Origin: Spirochaetota bacterium
Lineage (GTDB): Bacteria > Spirochaetota > JAGLSM01 > JAKPMW01
DNA length: 55,709 nt
Assembly: GCA_031283155.1 (NCBI GenBank)
Contig: JAITCI010000060.1
Coordinates: 1-55,709, forward strand
Direction of reading: 5' to 3'
The notes beneath the pieces were generated by a model. It searched no databases. It saw only the letters and a program-made list of their open reading frames with translations, and was not told the DNA's origin. Of the stretch, positions 17,357-26,920 are shown in pieces. How positions within the stretch are numbered: the stretch's first letter is position 1; every line of letters begins with the position of its first letter. A program made the translations under genes and the position numbers.

Positions 17357-17794
17357 TTATTTGCCGTCGGCGATCCGAAGCCTGCCAACTCCATTTTTTT
17401 CAAACTCAGCGAGATACCGTTCTTCAAATTTCTCCCAAAGATCAATACGGGCAGGCGCAGCCATAGCCTCTATCTGCGCCGCGTTATATTTTTCTTCGAT
17501 ATCCCGTTCAGCCAAACGCTCGACCAGCGCATCCCAGAAATTTTCTTCAGCGTATTCATCAACAAAACTCTGGAGATATTCTTCAAAATCATCGGTGGGA
17601 AAGTATGCCCCGCACTCCTCGTCTTTCTCGACAGAGTTCTCCAGTCCCGCCTCCGCTGCGCGCGAGAGTACCAGTTGCAGCGCCTGTTCATACTCTTCAA
17701 ATGTTTCTGTCCGATTGGCGTTGATGATCCAGTTTCCGAGCCAGGCAAGTTTCATAAGGTTTTCAAATTGCGTATTATTGAGTTCGAGAGTCAT
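17357..17794 (-). CDS. Small acidic protein of unknown function
   Basis: 145 residues from the ATG at 17794 (GGAGCG about 6 nt upstream). Very acidic and aromatic: it starts MTLELNNTQFENLMKLAW, and the middle has DDFEEYLQSFVDEYAEENFWDAL and EKFEERYLAEFEKNG. It looks soluble and helical, with no signal peptide. The frame is open for 71 more codons upstream, but those overlap serC antisense. No family is recognised. It lies 76 nt downstream of serC on the same strand. Confidence 0.65.
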   Translation of the reverse strand: MTLELNNTQFENLMKLAWLGNWIINANRTETFEEYEQALQLVLSRAAEAGLENSVEKDEECGAYFPTDDFEEYLQSFVDEYAEENFWDALVERLAERDIEEKYNAAQIEAMAAPARIDLWEKFEERYLAEFEKNGVGRLRIADGK

Positions 17795-17870
17795 TTGGCG
17801 CTCCGGTTGTATCAGGATAACATTCTCCCGCGCCGGATGCAGAACGCGGGAGAAAAAGGAAATCCGATTA

Positions 17871-18983
17871 TTATTTAACTTCTCCGTATGCCCAGTCGAG
17901 CCACGGGAGGAGTTTTTCGATATCGCTCGGTTCGATGGTTCCGCCGCACCAGAAGCGCAAACCCGATGGCGCTTCCTTGTAGGAGGCGCAGTCGTAGGCG
18001 ACGCCATCGGCCTCGAGGAGCTTGACCATTTTTTTAACCTTGTCAGGGTCGAGCTTCAGGATAAAGCAGACGCTTGTGTTGGAGCGGTATTCCTTTTTGT
18101 CGGCGAGGAAATCGATCCAGTCGCGTTCCGCGACAAATTTCTCGAAGTGCGCGAGGTTGGCTTCGCTGCGGCGGATAAGCTCTGTAATTCCGCCGATCTT
18201 CTCCGCCCAGGCCAGTGCCGCGAGATAGTCTTCGTTAGCGAGCATCGACGGCGTATTGATTGGCGACCCCTCAAATATCTCTTCCATTATTCCCTTGCTG
18301 TTCGTCATGCGGAAAATTTTCGGCATAGGCCATGCGGGCTTATAGCTCACAAGACGCTCCGCCGCGCGCGGGGAGAGAACGAGCATTCCATGTGCAGCCT
18401 CGCCGCCCAGAACCTTTTGCCACGAAAATGTAACGACGTCGAGTTTCTTCCACGGGATATCCATCGCGAATACTGCCGAGGTCGCGTCGCACATGACTAT
18501 CCCCTTGCGGTCGTCGGCAATCCAGTCGCCATTCGGAACCTTAACCCCGGCGGTCGTTCCGTTCCAGGCGAAGATGATATCGTTTTCGGGATTCGCCTGC
18601 GAAAGATCGGGCAGGCGGCCATATTCCGCTTTGTACTCATTCATGGGCAGCTTGAGCTGTTTGGCCGTGTCAATCGCCCAACCCTCGCCGAAGGACTCCC
18701 AGTGAAAAACGTCAATCTTGCGCGGGCCGAGGAGCGACCACATCGCCATCTCAAACGCGCCCGTGTCGGAGGCGGGCACTATCCCGATGCGGTAATCGGC
18801 GGGTACTCCGAGAACGCGCCGCGTGTCGTTTATGGCCTGCGCGAGCTTTGATTTGCCGAGGGGACTCCGGTGCGAACGCCCGAACGGGGTATCGCGCAAT
18901 TCGTCAAGGCTGAATCCGGGATGCTTTGCGCAGGGGCCGGATGAAAAATTCGGGTAGGTAGGTTTCGTACTGGGTTTGGACAT
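17871..18983 (-). CDS. serC: Phosphoserine aminotransferase
   Basis: 370 residues from ATG 18983, with AAAGGAG upstream; the open frame continues to 19364 without similarity. Converts 3-phosphohydroxypyruvate to phosphoserine with glutamate and [18 protein letters not shown] at the N-terminus is typical; the PLP lysine is K190 in [15 protein letters not shown]. Substrate and phosphate motifs GRSHRS and [11 protein letters not shown] are present. It belongs to the longer, alphaproteobacterial/archaeal-like SerC subtype rather than the E. coli type, judging from the motifs. Confidence 0.93.
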   Translation of the reverse strand: MSKPSTKPTYPNFSSGPCAKHPGFSLDELRDTPFGRSHRSPLGKSKLAQAINDTRRVLGVPADYRIGIVPASDTGAFEMAMWSLLGPRKIDVFHWESFGEGWAIDTAKQLKLPMNEYKAEYGRLPDLSQANPENDIIFAWNGTTAGVKVPNGDWIADDRKGIVMCDATSAVFAMDIPWKKLDVVTFSWQKVLGGEAAHGMLVLSPRAAERLVSYKPAWPMPKIFRMTNSKGIMEEIFEGSPINTPSMLANEDYLAALAWAEKIGGITELIRRSEANLAHFEKFVAERDWIDFLADKKEYRSNTSVCFILKLDPDKVKKMVKLLEADGVAYDCASYKEAPSGLRFWCGGTIEPSDIEKLLPWLDWAYGEVK

Positions 18984-19059
18984 TATGGGAGCACTCCTTT
19001 GGGAAGTATTTGGACGATGATAGCAAGCTACGCATAGCAGACCATACGGGTCAAGCCGC

Positions 19060-19088
19060 TTGCGTGCTGATTGCAAGTGCGCTATATT
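19060..19088 (+). promoter_or_regulatory. Promoter of the small helical protein
   Basis: TTGCGT (19060-19065), a 17-nt spacer and TATATT (19083-19088), 42 nt before the ATG at 19131. It diverges from serC. Confidence 0.5.
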
Positions 19089-19130
19089 CAAGGGAAGGCT
19101 TACGTAAATAATAACGCGGAGGGTATAGAT

Positions 19131-19487
19131 ATGGCGCTTTGGGACAGCATGGAAAAGTTTGTGAATGAATCGGTGCGCATCTCGCGCGAAGCGTATGAGC
19201 GCACGAAAGAATTTGGGAATGTCACGAAACTTGAGCTTGAACTTAAGGGGCTTCAGGGCGATTTGCAAAAAGAGTATGCGCGTCTGGGCGGTCATGTATA
19301 TCACGTTCTTGGAGAAAATGGCGGCGAGAGCGTCAGCGCCCGGAACGAGACCGTTGCCGCGCATCTGAATGACGTCAAAGCTATGGCCGACAAGATTTTT
19401 GCCAAGGAAGCGGAGATCAAGACCTTCCGCGAAGAAGTGACCGAGCGCCGCCGCAGCGGGAATGAGGCCGAGAAAACGGGGGAGTAG
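19131..19487 (+). CDS. Small helical protein, unknown function
   Basis: 118 residues from the ATG at 19131 (GGAGGG upstream). The sequence [20 protein letters not shown] and then [18 protein letters not shown] form long amphipathic helices; the C-terminal part ([20 protein letters not shown]) is charged and probably coiled-coil. No signal peptide. It resembles small cytosolic proteins that in other bacteria carry a zinc ribbon, but no Cys pairs are present here. Single-gene unit. Confidence 0.7.
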   Translation: MALWDSMEKFVNESVRISREAYERTKEFGNVTKLELELKGLQGDLQKEYARLGGHVYHVLGENGGESVSARNETVAAHLNDVKAMADKIFAKEAEIKTFREEVTERRRSGNEAEKTGE

Positions 19488-19492
19488 GCGGA

Positions 19493-19640
19493 CTAGCGCG
19501 CCGGTCGGGTTAGCGGTATGACCAATCTCCCGCCAATCATAAACGAAATATCGTTAGTGGAATCCATGAAGAGTACATTCTGCAAGGTGCTGATATTTAC
19601 CGGAATGGACGCGATTTTGGGCGTCTTTGCGTATATGCGG
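19493..19640 (-). pseudogene. Possible C-terminal gene remnant
   Basis: On the minus strand the frame ending at 19493 reads [35 protein letters not shown] and [11 protein letters not shown], which looks like real protein (hydrophobic/polar alternation). Upstream it runs into the repeat DNA at 19680-19790. It may be the surviving end of a gene cut off by repeats, or chance. No family is recognised. Confidence 0.25.
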
Positions 19641-19742
19641 GGATGCCGATACCCTACGGTTCCTCGGTGAGAACAGGGTTGACACCGCCTTTTTGAGCCG
19701 CGAATACGACGAATAAAAAAACAAAAAAAGCAAACCCGGTGT

Positions 19743-19785
19743 ACCCACAGGGCATAAACGCGCCGCGCAAAGCGGCGTGTTTTTA
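19743..19785 (+). terminator. Repeat unit carrying a terminator hairpin
   Basis: CCCACAGGGCATAAACG (19744-19760) is followed by CGCCGC (19761-19766), GCAAA, GCGGCG (19772-19777) and TGTTTTTA. It works as an intrinsic terminator on the plus strand and is part of the dispersed repeat family. Confidence 0.55.
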
Positions 19786-19815
19786 AAACTTTTAGGCCAT
19801 GTAACGTCCCATTTG

Positions 19816-19824
19816 TGCTATATT
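19816..19824 (+). promoter_or_regulatory. Extended -10 upstream of the FN3 lipoprotein
   Basis: TGCTATATT (19816-19824) fits an extended -10 element. A leader of about 90 nt would follow, ending in the block GAAGAAAATCTT...GCGTGAAAGG that is shared with the leader of the gene at 252. Confidence 0.35.
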
Positions 19825-19917
19825 TAGGCTTTGAGAATGCCCAAAAGCATTGTCCGGCTCTCGTGAAGGGCAAATATGCAATGAAGAAAATCTTCCCAAG
19901 CGTGAAAGGAGGGATAT

Positions 19918-22900
19918 ATGTAGATCACAGCCAAACACGAAAGGTTTCACCAATGGAGCGGTATAATCGCGGCACTTTGGATTCTTTGCGGGATTTTCGC
20001 GGCCTGCGATGGCGGGGATGACGGCGGAAACACCAGTTCCGCCGCTCCCGCCATCGCAGGCGTACCGAGCGTACCCACGGGTGTGCGTACCTCGAATATC
20101 ACGGTGAATAGTGTGCAGGTATTCTGGAATCCGGTCACGGGGACTGCGAGCTATAATGTGTTTTATATGCGGCAAACGGGAGATCCCTCGCCGATTTTTG
20201 CCGCACAGGCAAATGCGACATCGTATACCTGCACGGGACTACAGGCAGATACCGCATACTACTTTTTTATAACGGCGGTGAATACGGCGGGCGAAAGCGC
20301 GCTTTCCGATCCCGCGAGCGCGCGGACGCTGCTTGCCGCGCCGGGCGTTCCGTCCGGAGTAACGGCTGTGGCGGCGACAACGAGCAGCATAACCGTAAGC
20401 TGGACGGCGGTACAGGGTGCCGCGAGCTACAAATTGTATTACGCGATTGGCAGCGATTCGGCGGAGAAAGTGCAGGTTGGGGAAGGGGTTGCCGCTGGTA
20501 CATATACGCATACGGGTTTGCAGGCAAACGCGCAGTACTACTATTATGTTGTGGCGGTCAACGCAATCGGCGAGAGCGCGTATTCAGTTACAACAGAGCA
20601 GAGCCACACCGCGCCATTGCTCGCCCCGCCGTCCGCGCCTCTGGGCGTAACGGCAACCGCGCTTACCCCAACGAGCATTCGCGTTACATGGAGCGCGGCA
20701 CACGCAGCCACAAGCTACAGGGTGTATGTCGCGGAAGGCGCTTCTTCCGCCGAAAAAATATTCGTGACGGAGATTGCGGACACCTCGTATACGCAGGGGG
20801 AACTGTTTCCCGGGCGCGCCTACTATTACTATGTGCAGGCGGTGAACGCTGCCGGCGAGGGCGGGTATTCGGCGTACACGACCGCGAGCTTCGCGCGGAC
20901 GCCGCTCGCCGCGCCTGTGGACGTGACGGCTGTTGCGGCGACAACGAGCAGCATTACCATTACCTGGACGGCGGCGACGGGCGCGGCGAGCTACAGGGTA
21001 TATTGGGCGGCAACATCCGGCGGTACGAAAACGCAAGTCAGCGGCGAAATCAACGGCACTGCATATACGCACACCCAGGTACTTAAAAACACAACGTACT
21101 ATTATTTCGTGAAGGCAGTCAGTGCCGCCGGAGAGAGCGATTACTCCGCAAATACGCCGCAAAGTTACGCCGCGCCGCTCTTGGCGGCACCCGACGCGCC
21201 TCTGGGCGTAACGGCGCAGGCGGTTTCCACAACGAGCATAAGCGTAACATGGACGGCGGTACCGGGTGCTGCGAGCTACAAGGTATATTGGGCGGGCAGC
21301 GCGATGGGGGAGAAAACGCAAGTCGGCGGCGAAATAAGCGGCACTGCATATACGCACTCCCCGGTACTTAAAAACACAACGTACTATTATTTCGTGAAGG
21401 CGGTCAATACCGCCGGAGAGAGCGATTACTCGACGCTGACCGCCGGGGCGTCCGCCGCGCCGCTGCTTGCGGTACCCGACGCGCCCACAGGCGTAACAGC
21501 GCAGGCGGTTTCCACAACGAGTATTCGTGTAACATGGACGGCGGCGACGGGCGCGGCGAGCTACAGGGTATATTGGGCGGCAACATCCGGCGGTACGAAA
21601 ACGCAAGTCAGCGGCGAAATCAACGGCACTGCATACACGCACACCTCGGTACCTAAAAACACAACGTACTATTATTTCGTGAAAGCGGTCAGTGCCGCCG
21701 GAGAGAGCGATTACTCGACATGGATCGCCGGGGTGCCGCTGCTTGCGGTACCCGACGCGCCCACAGGCGCAACAGCGCAGGCGGTTTCCACAACGAGCAT
21801 AAGCGTAACATGGACGGCGGTATCGGGTGCTGTGAGCTACAAGGTATATTGGGCGGGCAGCGCGATGGGGGAAAAAACGCAAGTCGGCGGCGAAATAAGC
21901 GGCACTGCATATACGCACTCCCCGGTACTTAAAAACACAACGTACTATTATTTCGTGAAAGCGGTCAATACCGTCGGAGAGAGCGATTACTCGACGCTGA
22001 CCGCCGGGGCGTCCGCCGCGCCGCTCCTGGCTGCGCCCGACGCGCCTCTGGACGTAACGGCGCAAACGATCTCCACAACGAGTATCCGCGTAACATGGAC
22101 AGCGGTACCCGATGCGGCGAGCTACAAGGTATATTGGGCGGCGTCGCCCGACGGTACGAAAACGCAAGTCGGCGGCGAAATCAACGATACTGCATATACG
22201 CACACCTCGGTACCTAAAAACACAACGTGCTATTATTTCGTGAAGGCGGTCAATGCCGCAGGAGAGAGCGATTACTCGACGTATACCGCCGGGGCGTCCA
22301 CCGTGCCGCTCTTGGCTGCGCCCGACGCGCCTCTGGACGTCACGGCCATTGCGGCGACAACGAGCAGCATTACCATTACCTGGACGGCTGCGCCCGGGGC
22401 TGCGAGCTACAGGGTATATTGGGCGGCAACATCCGGCGGCACGAAAACGCAAATGGGCGGCGCGATTACCGGAACGACATATACGCACACCGGCGCGGAG
22501 AAAAATACAACGTGCTATTATTTCGTGAAGGCGGTCAATGCCGCCGGAGAGAGCGCTTACTCGACATGGGTCGCCGCCGCACCGCTGCTTGCGGTACCCG
22601 ACGCACCCACAGGCGTAACAGCGCAGGCGGTTTCCACAACGAGTATTCGCGTAACATGGACGGCGGCGACGGGCGCGGCGAGCTACAGGGTATATTGGGC
22701 GGCAACATCCGGCGGCGCGAAAACGCAAATCGGCGGTGTAATAAGTGGCACTTCGTATGAGCATACCGGAGCAGCCAAAAACACAACGTACTATTATTTC
22801 GTGAAGGCGGTCAATGCCGCAGGAGAGAGTGATTACTCGACGCTGACCGCCGGAGCCTCCGCCGCGCCGCTCTTGGCTGCGCCCGGCGCGCCCGCAGGCG

Positions 22901-24591
22901 TAACAGCGCAGGCGGTTTCCACAACGAGCATAAGCGTAACATGGACGGCAGTGTCCGATGCGGCGAGCTACAAGGTATATTGGGCGGCAACATCCGGCGG
23001 CGCGAAAACGCAAATCGGCGGCGTAATAAGCGGCACTTCGTATGAGCATACCGGAGCGGCCAAAAACACAACGTACTATTATTTCGTGAAGGCTGTCAAT
23101 GCCGCCGGAGAGAGCGATTACTCGACATGGATCGCCGGGGTGCCGCTGCTTGCGGTACCCGCCGCGCCCACAGGCGTAACAGCGCAGACGGCTTCCACAA
23201 CGAGTATTCGCGTAACATGGACGGCGGTACCGGGTGCTGCGAGCTACAAGCTCTATTGGGCGGCGTCGCCCGGCGGCACGAAAACGCAAGCAGGCGGCGC
23301 GATCACCGATACCACATACACGCATACCGGATTAACGGTAAATACTGTGTACTACTATTGTATTGTTGCGGTCAACAGCGAGGGCGAAAGCGGCTATTCG
23401 GCGGAAGCGTCCGCGAGTACCGTTGGTCCCGACGCGCCTGTGTACGTGCAGGCGGCAGCGTATGGCAGCTATGGGGCAACCATAACATGGAACGCGGTTT
23501 CCGGCGCGACAGGCTACAAGGTGTATTACGCGCGTTCCGAATCTTTTTCCGCTTCGCCCGCCGATTTGGATAAAATCGCGTTTACGGAAAATCCCATAAG
23601 CAATACCACATACGAATGGGGCGGATTCAGTTCCGGCGCGAGCGGCGCGTATTATTACTGGTTTTATGTGACGGCAGTCAACACTTACAGCGAGGGCGAT
23701 TTTTCGGCGCCGAGTACGCCCGGTATGTATCGCGAAATACTACCTACATATCCTTGGGCTGCTCTGACGTCGCGCGAGATGGTACCGATAGCTGCAGGCA
23801 GTTTCACGATGGGCAGCCCTGCGACTGAGCCGAATCGGGAGAGCAATGAAACGCAGCATACGGTCACGCTCACCAAAGGTTTTTTAATGGGCAAGTATGA
23901 AGTCACGCAGGAATTGTATCAGGCGGTGATGGGGAGCAATCCGAGTTCTTTCAAAACAGGCGTTGCGTCAGGCGAGGTACAGGCAAGGTGTCCGGTGGAA
24001 CAGGTCAGTTGGTATGACACGATTGTGTTCTGCAACAAGATGAGCATAGAGGAAGGATTAACGCCTGTATACAACATAGGCGGGAGTACAGATCCCTCAG
24101 TTTGGGGAACAGTCCCCACAAGCAATAATTCTTCGTGGAATAGCGTTACTGCGAATTGGAATGCGAATGGGTATCGCTTGCCGACCGAAGCTGAATGGGA
24201 GTATGCCTGCCGCGCGGGAACCACTACAGTGTACAATCTTGGGAATACATGGAGCGGTAATTGGGGATGGTACGCTGATTCTGGTGGCTACTTTAGTTTC
24301 GGGACGCATGAGGTCGGTAAAAAAACTCCCAATGCCTGGGGCTTATATGATATGCACGGGAACGTATGGGAGTGGGTCTGGGACTGGTACGGAATGTTAG
24401 GAACAAGCGCTGTGAGTAATCCCACCGGTCCCAGTACGGGGTCTAACCGCGTACTCCGCGGGGGCAATTGGGACAGTGTTGCGCGGTACTTGCGCTCAGC
24501 CTATCGGGGCAGCAACTACCCGGACGACAGGGGCGACCCGTGGGATATGTACATCTCTCTGGGCTTCCGTGTGGTGCGCGCATCCCCCTGA
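19918..24591 (+). CDS. Giant FN3-repeat lipoprotein with formylglycine-enzyme/C-lectin domain; TAG at codon 2
   Basis: About 1557 residues. AAAGGAGGG is followed by ATG (19918) and immediately by in-frame TAG; from ATC at 19924 the frame reads ITAKHERFHQWSG, a hydrophobic stretch and lipobox IFAAC, so the signal peptide lies upstream of the first legal start (GTG 20083). One change (AAG to TAG) would explain this. Thirteen FN3 domains of about 95 residues follow; FN3 4-12 are nearly identical (VTWTA..GAASYKVYWA, NTTYYYFVKAVNAAGESDYST). From about residue 1286 comes an FGE-sulfatase fold (MVPIAAGSFTMGS, NGYRLPTEAEWEYACRAGT, AWGLYDMHGNVWEWVWDWYG, GFRVV). The catalytic Cys pair of true FGE is not evident, so a binding role is likelier. 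Either a phase-off or damaged gene, or one with unusual initiation. Confidence 0.82.
24457..24570 (+). other. Candidate variable region of a DGR-type lectin-fold target
   Basis: The last part of the FGE-fold domain, from RGGNW to LGFR. Compared with the paralogue at 44868-44966, the anchors W, L, S, R, P and GFR are kept, while most other codons differ and are of NNC/NNT form. Upstream of this point the two proteins are largely the same. This matches adenine-directed mutagenic homing, but no template repeat or reverse transcriptase is in the window. Confidence 0.4.
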
Positions 24592-24616
24592 ACTCTACGG
24601 CTTTCGGATGGCTTCT

Positions 24617-24760
24617 CCCCGCGCAAAAACGCGACATCCATTTCGCGCGCGGGGCGAAAACATCCTGTTTTCGGCGGGATGCCCGAGCCTTGCTCCCCTT
24701 GCGCTCGCTACGCGACCGACATCCTGTCTGTACCCGCGGGGCGCTCGCGTAGTGCGAGCG
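24617..24760. repeat. Hairpin repeat cluster after the FN3 lipoprotein
   Basis: CCCCGCGC (24617-24624) pairs with GCGCGGGG (24647-24654) around GCGACATCCATTTCGC. Then CGAAAACA-TCC-TGTTTTCG (24655-24673), GACA-TCC-TGTC (24718-24728), and an inverted repeat CGCTCGCTACGCGA (24702-24715) with TCGCGTAGTGCGAGCG (24745-24760). No gene lies in 24592-24970. Confidence 0.7.
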
Positions 24761-24870
24761 GACTCGCCCCAGGGGGAGGCTTTACAAAGTATTGCAGTGC
24801 AAATGCAATTTACTTAAAGGAATAGGGGGACGTTGCCTCCCCCTTAAAAAAACGGTCATAAACGCAAAAG

Positions 24871-24895
24871 GCTGTCCGATAGGGCAGCTTTTTTT
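24871..24895 (+). terminator. Intrinsic terminator
   Basis: GCTGTCC-GATA-GGGCAGC (24871-24888) followed by eight T. The stem has one G-T pair. A sister terminator with the same core (GGGCTGTCC...GGGCAGCCC) ends the other formylglycine-fold gene at 44999-45030. Confidence 0.75.
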
Positions 24896-24970
24896 TCAAA
24901 AATTCGCAAAAAATAGCGCACCCAAAGGCAGTCTCCGGCTTTTGTAATAAAGCAAATGGAGGCTGCCCCT

Positions 24971-25861
24971 ATGAAAAACAAGAAAAATTCCGGTAAACTG
25001 GATTATACATTTACGGATGATATGCTGTTCAAAATGGTTTTTGTCCGGCACCCTGATTTGCTGAAAAGGCTTGTCGCGGCATTGCTCGGCATTCAAGAAG
25101 CAAGCATCGAGCAGTTTGAGATAACCAATTCAGAGATACTGCCGGAAGCCATTGGTGACAAATTTTGCCGATTGGATATCAATATGGTGATCGACGGGCA
25201 GCGGGTGGATCTGGAGGTGCAAGTTGCGGATGAAAAGGATTATCCCGAAAGATCGCTGTACTATTGGGCGCGTGAGTATTCCGGCGCGCTCACCGAAGGC
25301 AAGAAGTACAGAGAACTGCCGCGCGCGATTGTTATGAGCATCGTTGCGTTCGATCTGTTTGATTGCGCCGAATTTTACTCTGAATTTCAGGCGCTCGAAG
25401 TCACGCGGCATACTCGCTTGACAGACAAGATGCGTCTGTGCTATTTTGAGCTTGGAAAGTTGCCCAAAGTTATTGGCGCGGACGATGAATTAAAGCTGTG
25501 GCTCAGTTTGTTTAAGGCAAAAACAGAAGAAGATTTGCGCAAAATAAAAGCGTTGGGGGGTCCAATCATGGAACAGGCAATCGAGGCGTATCGCCATACA
25601 AAAGCGACGGACGAGTTCAGGGAACTGGAGCGTCTGCGTTCCCGCGCGCGGCATAATGAGGCTTCGGCGCTGGACTTTGCAGAACGCAAAGCCGAAAAAA
25701 GAGTGAATGAGAAATGGCAGGCCGTGGTTGCGGAGAAAGACGCAGTAATTGCAGAAAAAGACATAGCGTTTGCGGAAAAAGATGCAGCGCATACTGCCGC
25801 GCTTGCGGAGAAAGATGCGGAAATCGCGGCGCTCCGCGCGAGGTTGAAGAAGGATACATAA
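24971..25861 (+). CDS. Rpn/PD-(D/E)XK nuclease-family transposase-like protein
   Basis: 296 residues from ATG 24971 (GGAGG 8 nt upstream; the ATG at 24956 contains this site). KLDYTFTDDMLFKMVF at the start and CRLDINMVIDGQRVDLEVQVADEKDYPERSLYYWAREYSGAL in the middle are typical of the Rpn/PF12784 family; the acids of RLDINM and LEVQV fit the PD-(D/E)XK catalytic core (D...ExQ). Such proteins promote recombination in E. coli (RpnA) and are numerous in treponemes. The C-terminal 60 residues repeat AEKDA units, as expected for the family's coiled-coil tail. It follows a terminator and stands alone. Confidence 0.88.
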   Translation: MKNKKNSGKLDYTFTDDMLFKMVFVRHPDLLKRLVAALLGIQEASIEQFEITNSEILPEAIGDKFCRLDINMVIDGQRVDLEVQVADEKDYPERSLYYWAREYSGALTEGKKYRELPRAIVMSIVAFDLFDCAEFYSEFQALEVTRHTRLTDKMRLCYFELGKLPKVIGADDELKLWLSLFKAKTEEDLRKIKALGGPIMEQAIEAYRHTKATDEFRELERLRSRARHNEASALDFAERKAEKRVNEKWQAVVAEKDAVIAEKDIAFAEKDAAHTAALAEKDAEIAALRARLKKDT

Positions 25862-26100
25862 GCTCACTGCGGCATATTTGCACAGCGCACGTTTGCCCGT
25901 TTCCTGCATTTTCCACCGCAAGATCGCGCAGATTCCACGCTTAGGTCTTTTTTATTTTTCAGTATATCTTGTACGAAAACATACATCGCGCCGACGCCAA
26001 TTTCTTATATGTAAAGGCGAAGATAGCATGGCTGAACGGGGTGCGCGCGTCTTCTCATGTACTTATGCAGGCGCAGCCCAAAGCGCTGGCCCTCGCAAGA

Positions 26101-26219
26101 GCGTACATCCATGTACGCGCAACGCCCTACGGGCGTGACTGTAATGAAAATTATAGACGTCGCTTGTACCCACAGGGCATAAACGCGACGAACAGTATCG
26201 GGACACGACGTCCTGTCGT
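26101..26219. repeat. Dispersed hairpin repeats
   Basis: GCGTACAT-CC-ATGTACGC (26101-26118), ACGCCC-TAC-GGGCGT (26120-26135), CCCACAGGGCATAAACG (26169-26185) and ACGAC-GTCCT-GTCGT (26205-26219). The gap 25862-26258 holds no gene I can support; an ATG at 26028 opens only a short frame running into the repeats. Confidence 0.7.
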
Positions 26220-26258
26220 TGCCTTCCGAGGATCAGAATTCACAGGGCGCGCGAACCC

Positions 26259-26870
26259 TTATTCTGTAATTGGTGCAATACCAGAAAAGAGCGAGGTGAT
26301 GAGAGACTGATCCGCTTCGCTCCTGCATGAGCCATAAAAAACGAAAAGGTGTTTGTCCGAAAAAAAGAAACGCACCAGGAGCCATATATCGCGTTCGCGC
26401 AATGTGTGCGGCATACGGTAGCGGAAACTGGAGGTGATGACCGAGATATCGTTTTCCCTGCCGGTTTTGCTGGTCACAAGTTCGTAGCCCTGATTTTTTA
26501 TATCGTCGCTGGCATGGCGGAGAAATTGCATCTCGGTATAGCCTATATTGCTCTTTTCGTAAACCAGCAAATAGGCGCGCGCCTGGATCGCGTCGTGGAT
26601 CATTCTGCGGTTTGCGTTTACGGTGTCGGGGAGTTCAGGCGCGAGGGAAACGCGAATCAGATCAAAGAGTTTGCGCTCCCGTGTTTCGTTTGAGGCTGCG
26701 CGCAGGGGCGCGGCTTGCCAGCCCGTCGGGCGTTTGAAGATGATCCCGTATTGCTCATACACGATGGTTTGCTCGACCGCGTCCGCCGCTTCACTCGGGG
26801 AATCTGTCTGACTGAATCCTAAGTACGGAACGAGCAGAATAAGCAGAGCCGCCGCCTGTGGTATACGCAT
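26259..26870 (-). CDS. Secreted protein of unknown function
   Basis: 203 residues from ATG 26870, which starts a classical signal peptide, MRIPQAAALLILLVPYLGFS, and has a GGGAGG site upstream; the frame is open to 26924. The mature part starts with IVYEQYGIIFKRPTGWQAAPL and continues with alternating strands and helices to FFFSDKHLFVFYGSCRSEADQSLI, a layout like PsbP/Mog1-type lipoproteins. No catalytic motif is visible. It lies 50 nt downstream of the cyclo-ligase gene and is probably co-transcribed with it. Confidence 0.7.
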   Translation of the reverse strand: MRIPQAAALLILLVPYLGFSQTDSPSEAADAVEQTIVYEQYGIIFKRPTGWQAAPLRAASNETRERKLFDLIRVSLAPELPDTVNANRRMIHDAIQARAYLLVYEKSNIGYTEMQFLRHASDDIKNQGYELVTSKTGRENDISVITSSFRYRMPHTLRERDIWLLVRFFFSDKHLFVFYGSCRSEADQSLITSLFSGIAPITE

Positions 26871-26920
26871 CCCCTGCCTCCCGCATGGATTCGATTGATC
26901 AATAATACACCGAAGATCGC

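Noticed and set aside
20584-23325. 913-residue antisense reading frame across the FN3 region
   Set aside because: It exists because the sense strand is a GC-biased tandem repeat; the protein is a Cys/Arg-rich repeat with no start signal or domain.
23776-24591. Active formylglycine-generating enzyme (sulfatase activator)
   Set aside because: The fold is present, but it is fused to a lipoprotein, no sulfatase gene is near and the catalytic Cys pair is not evident; ligand binding is likelier.
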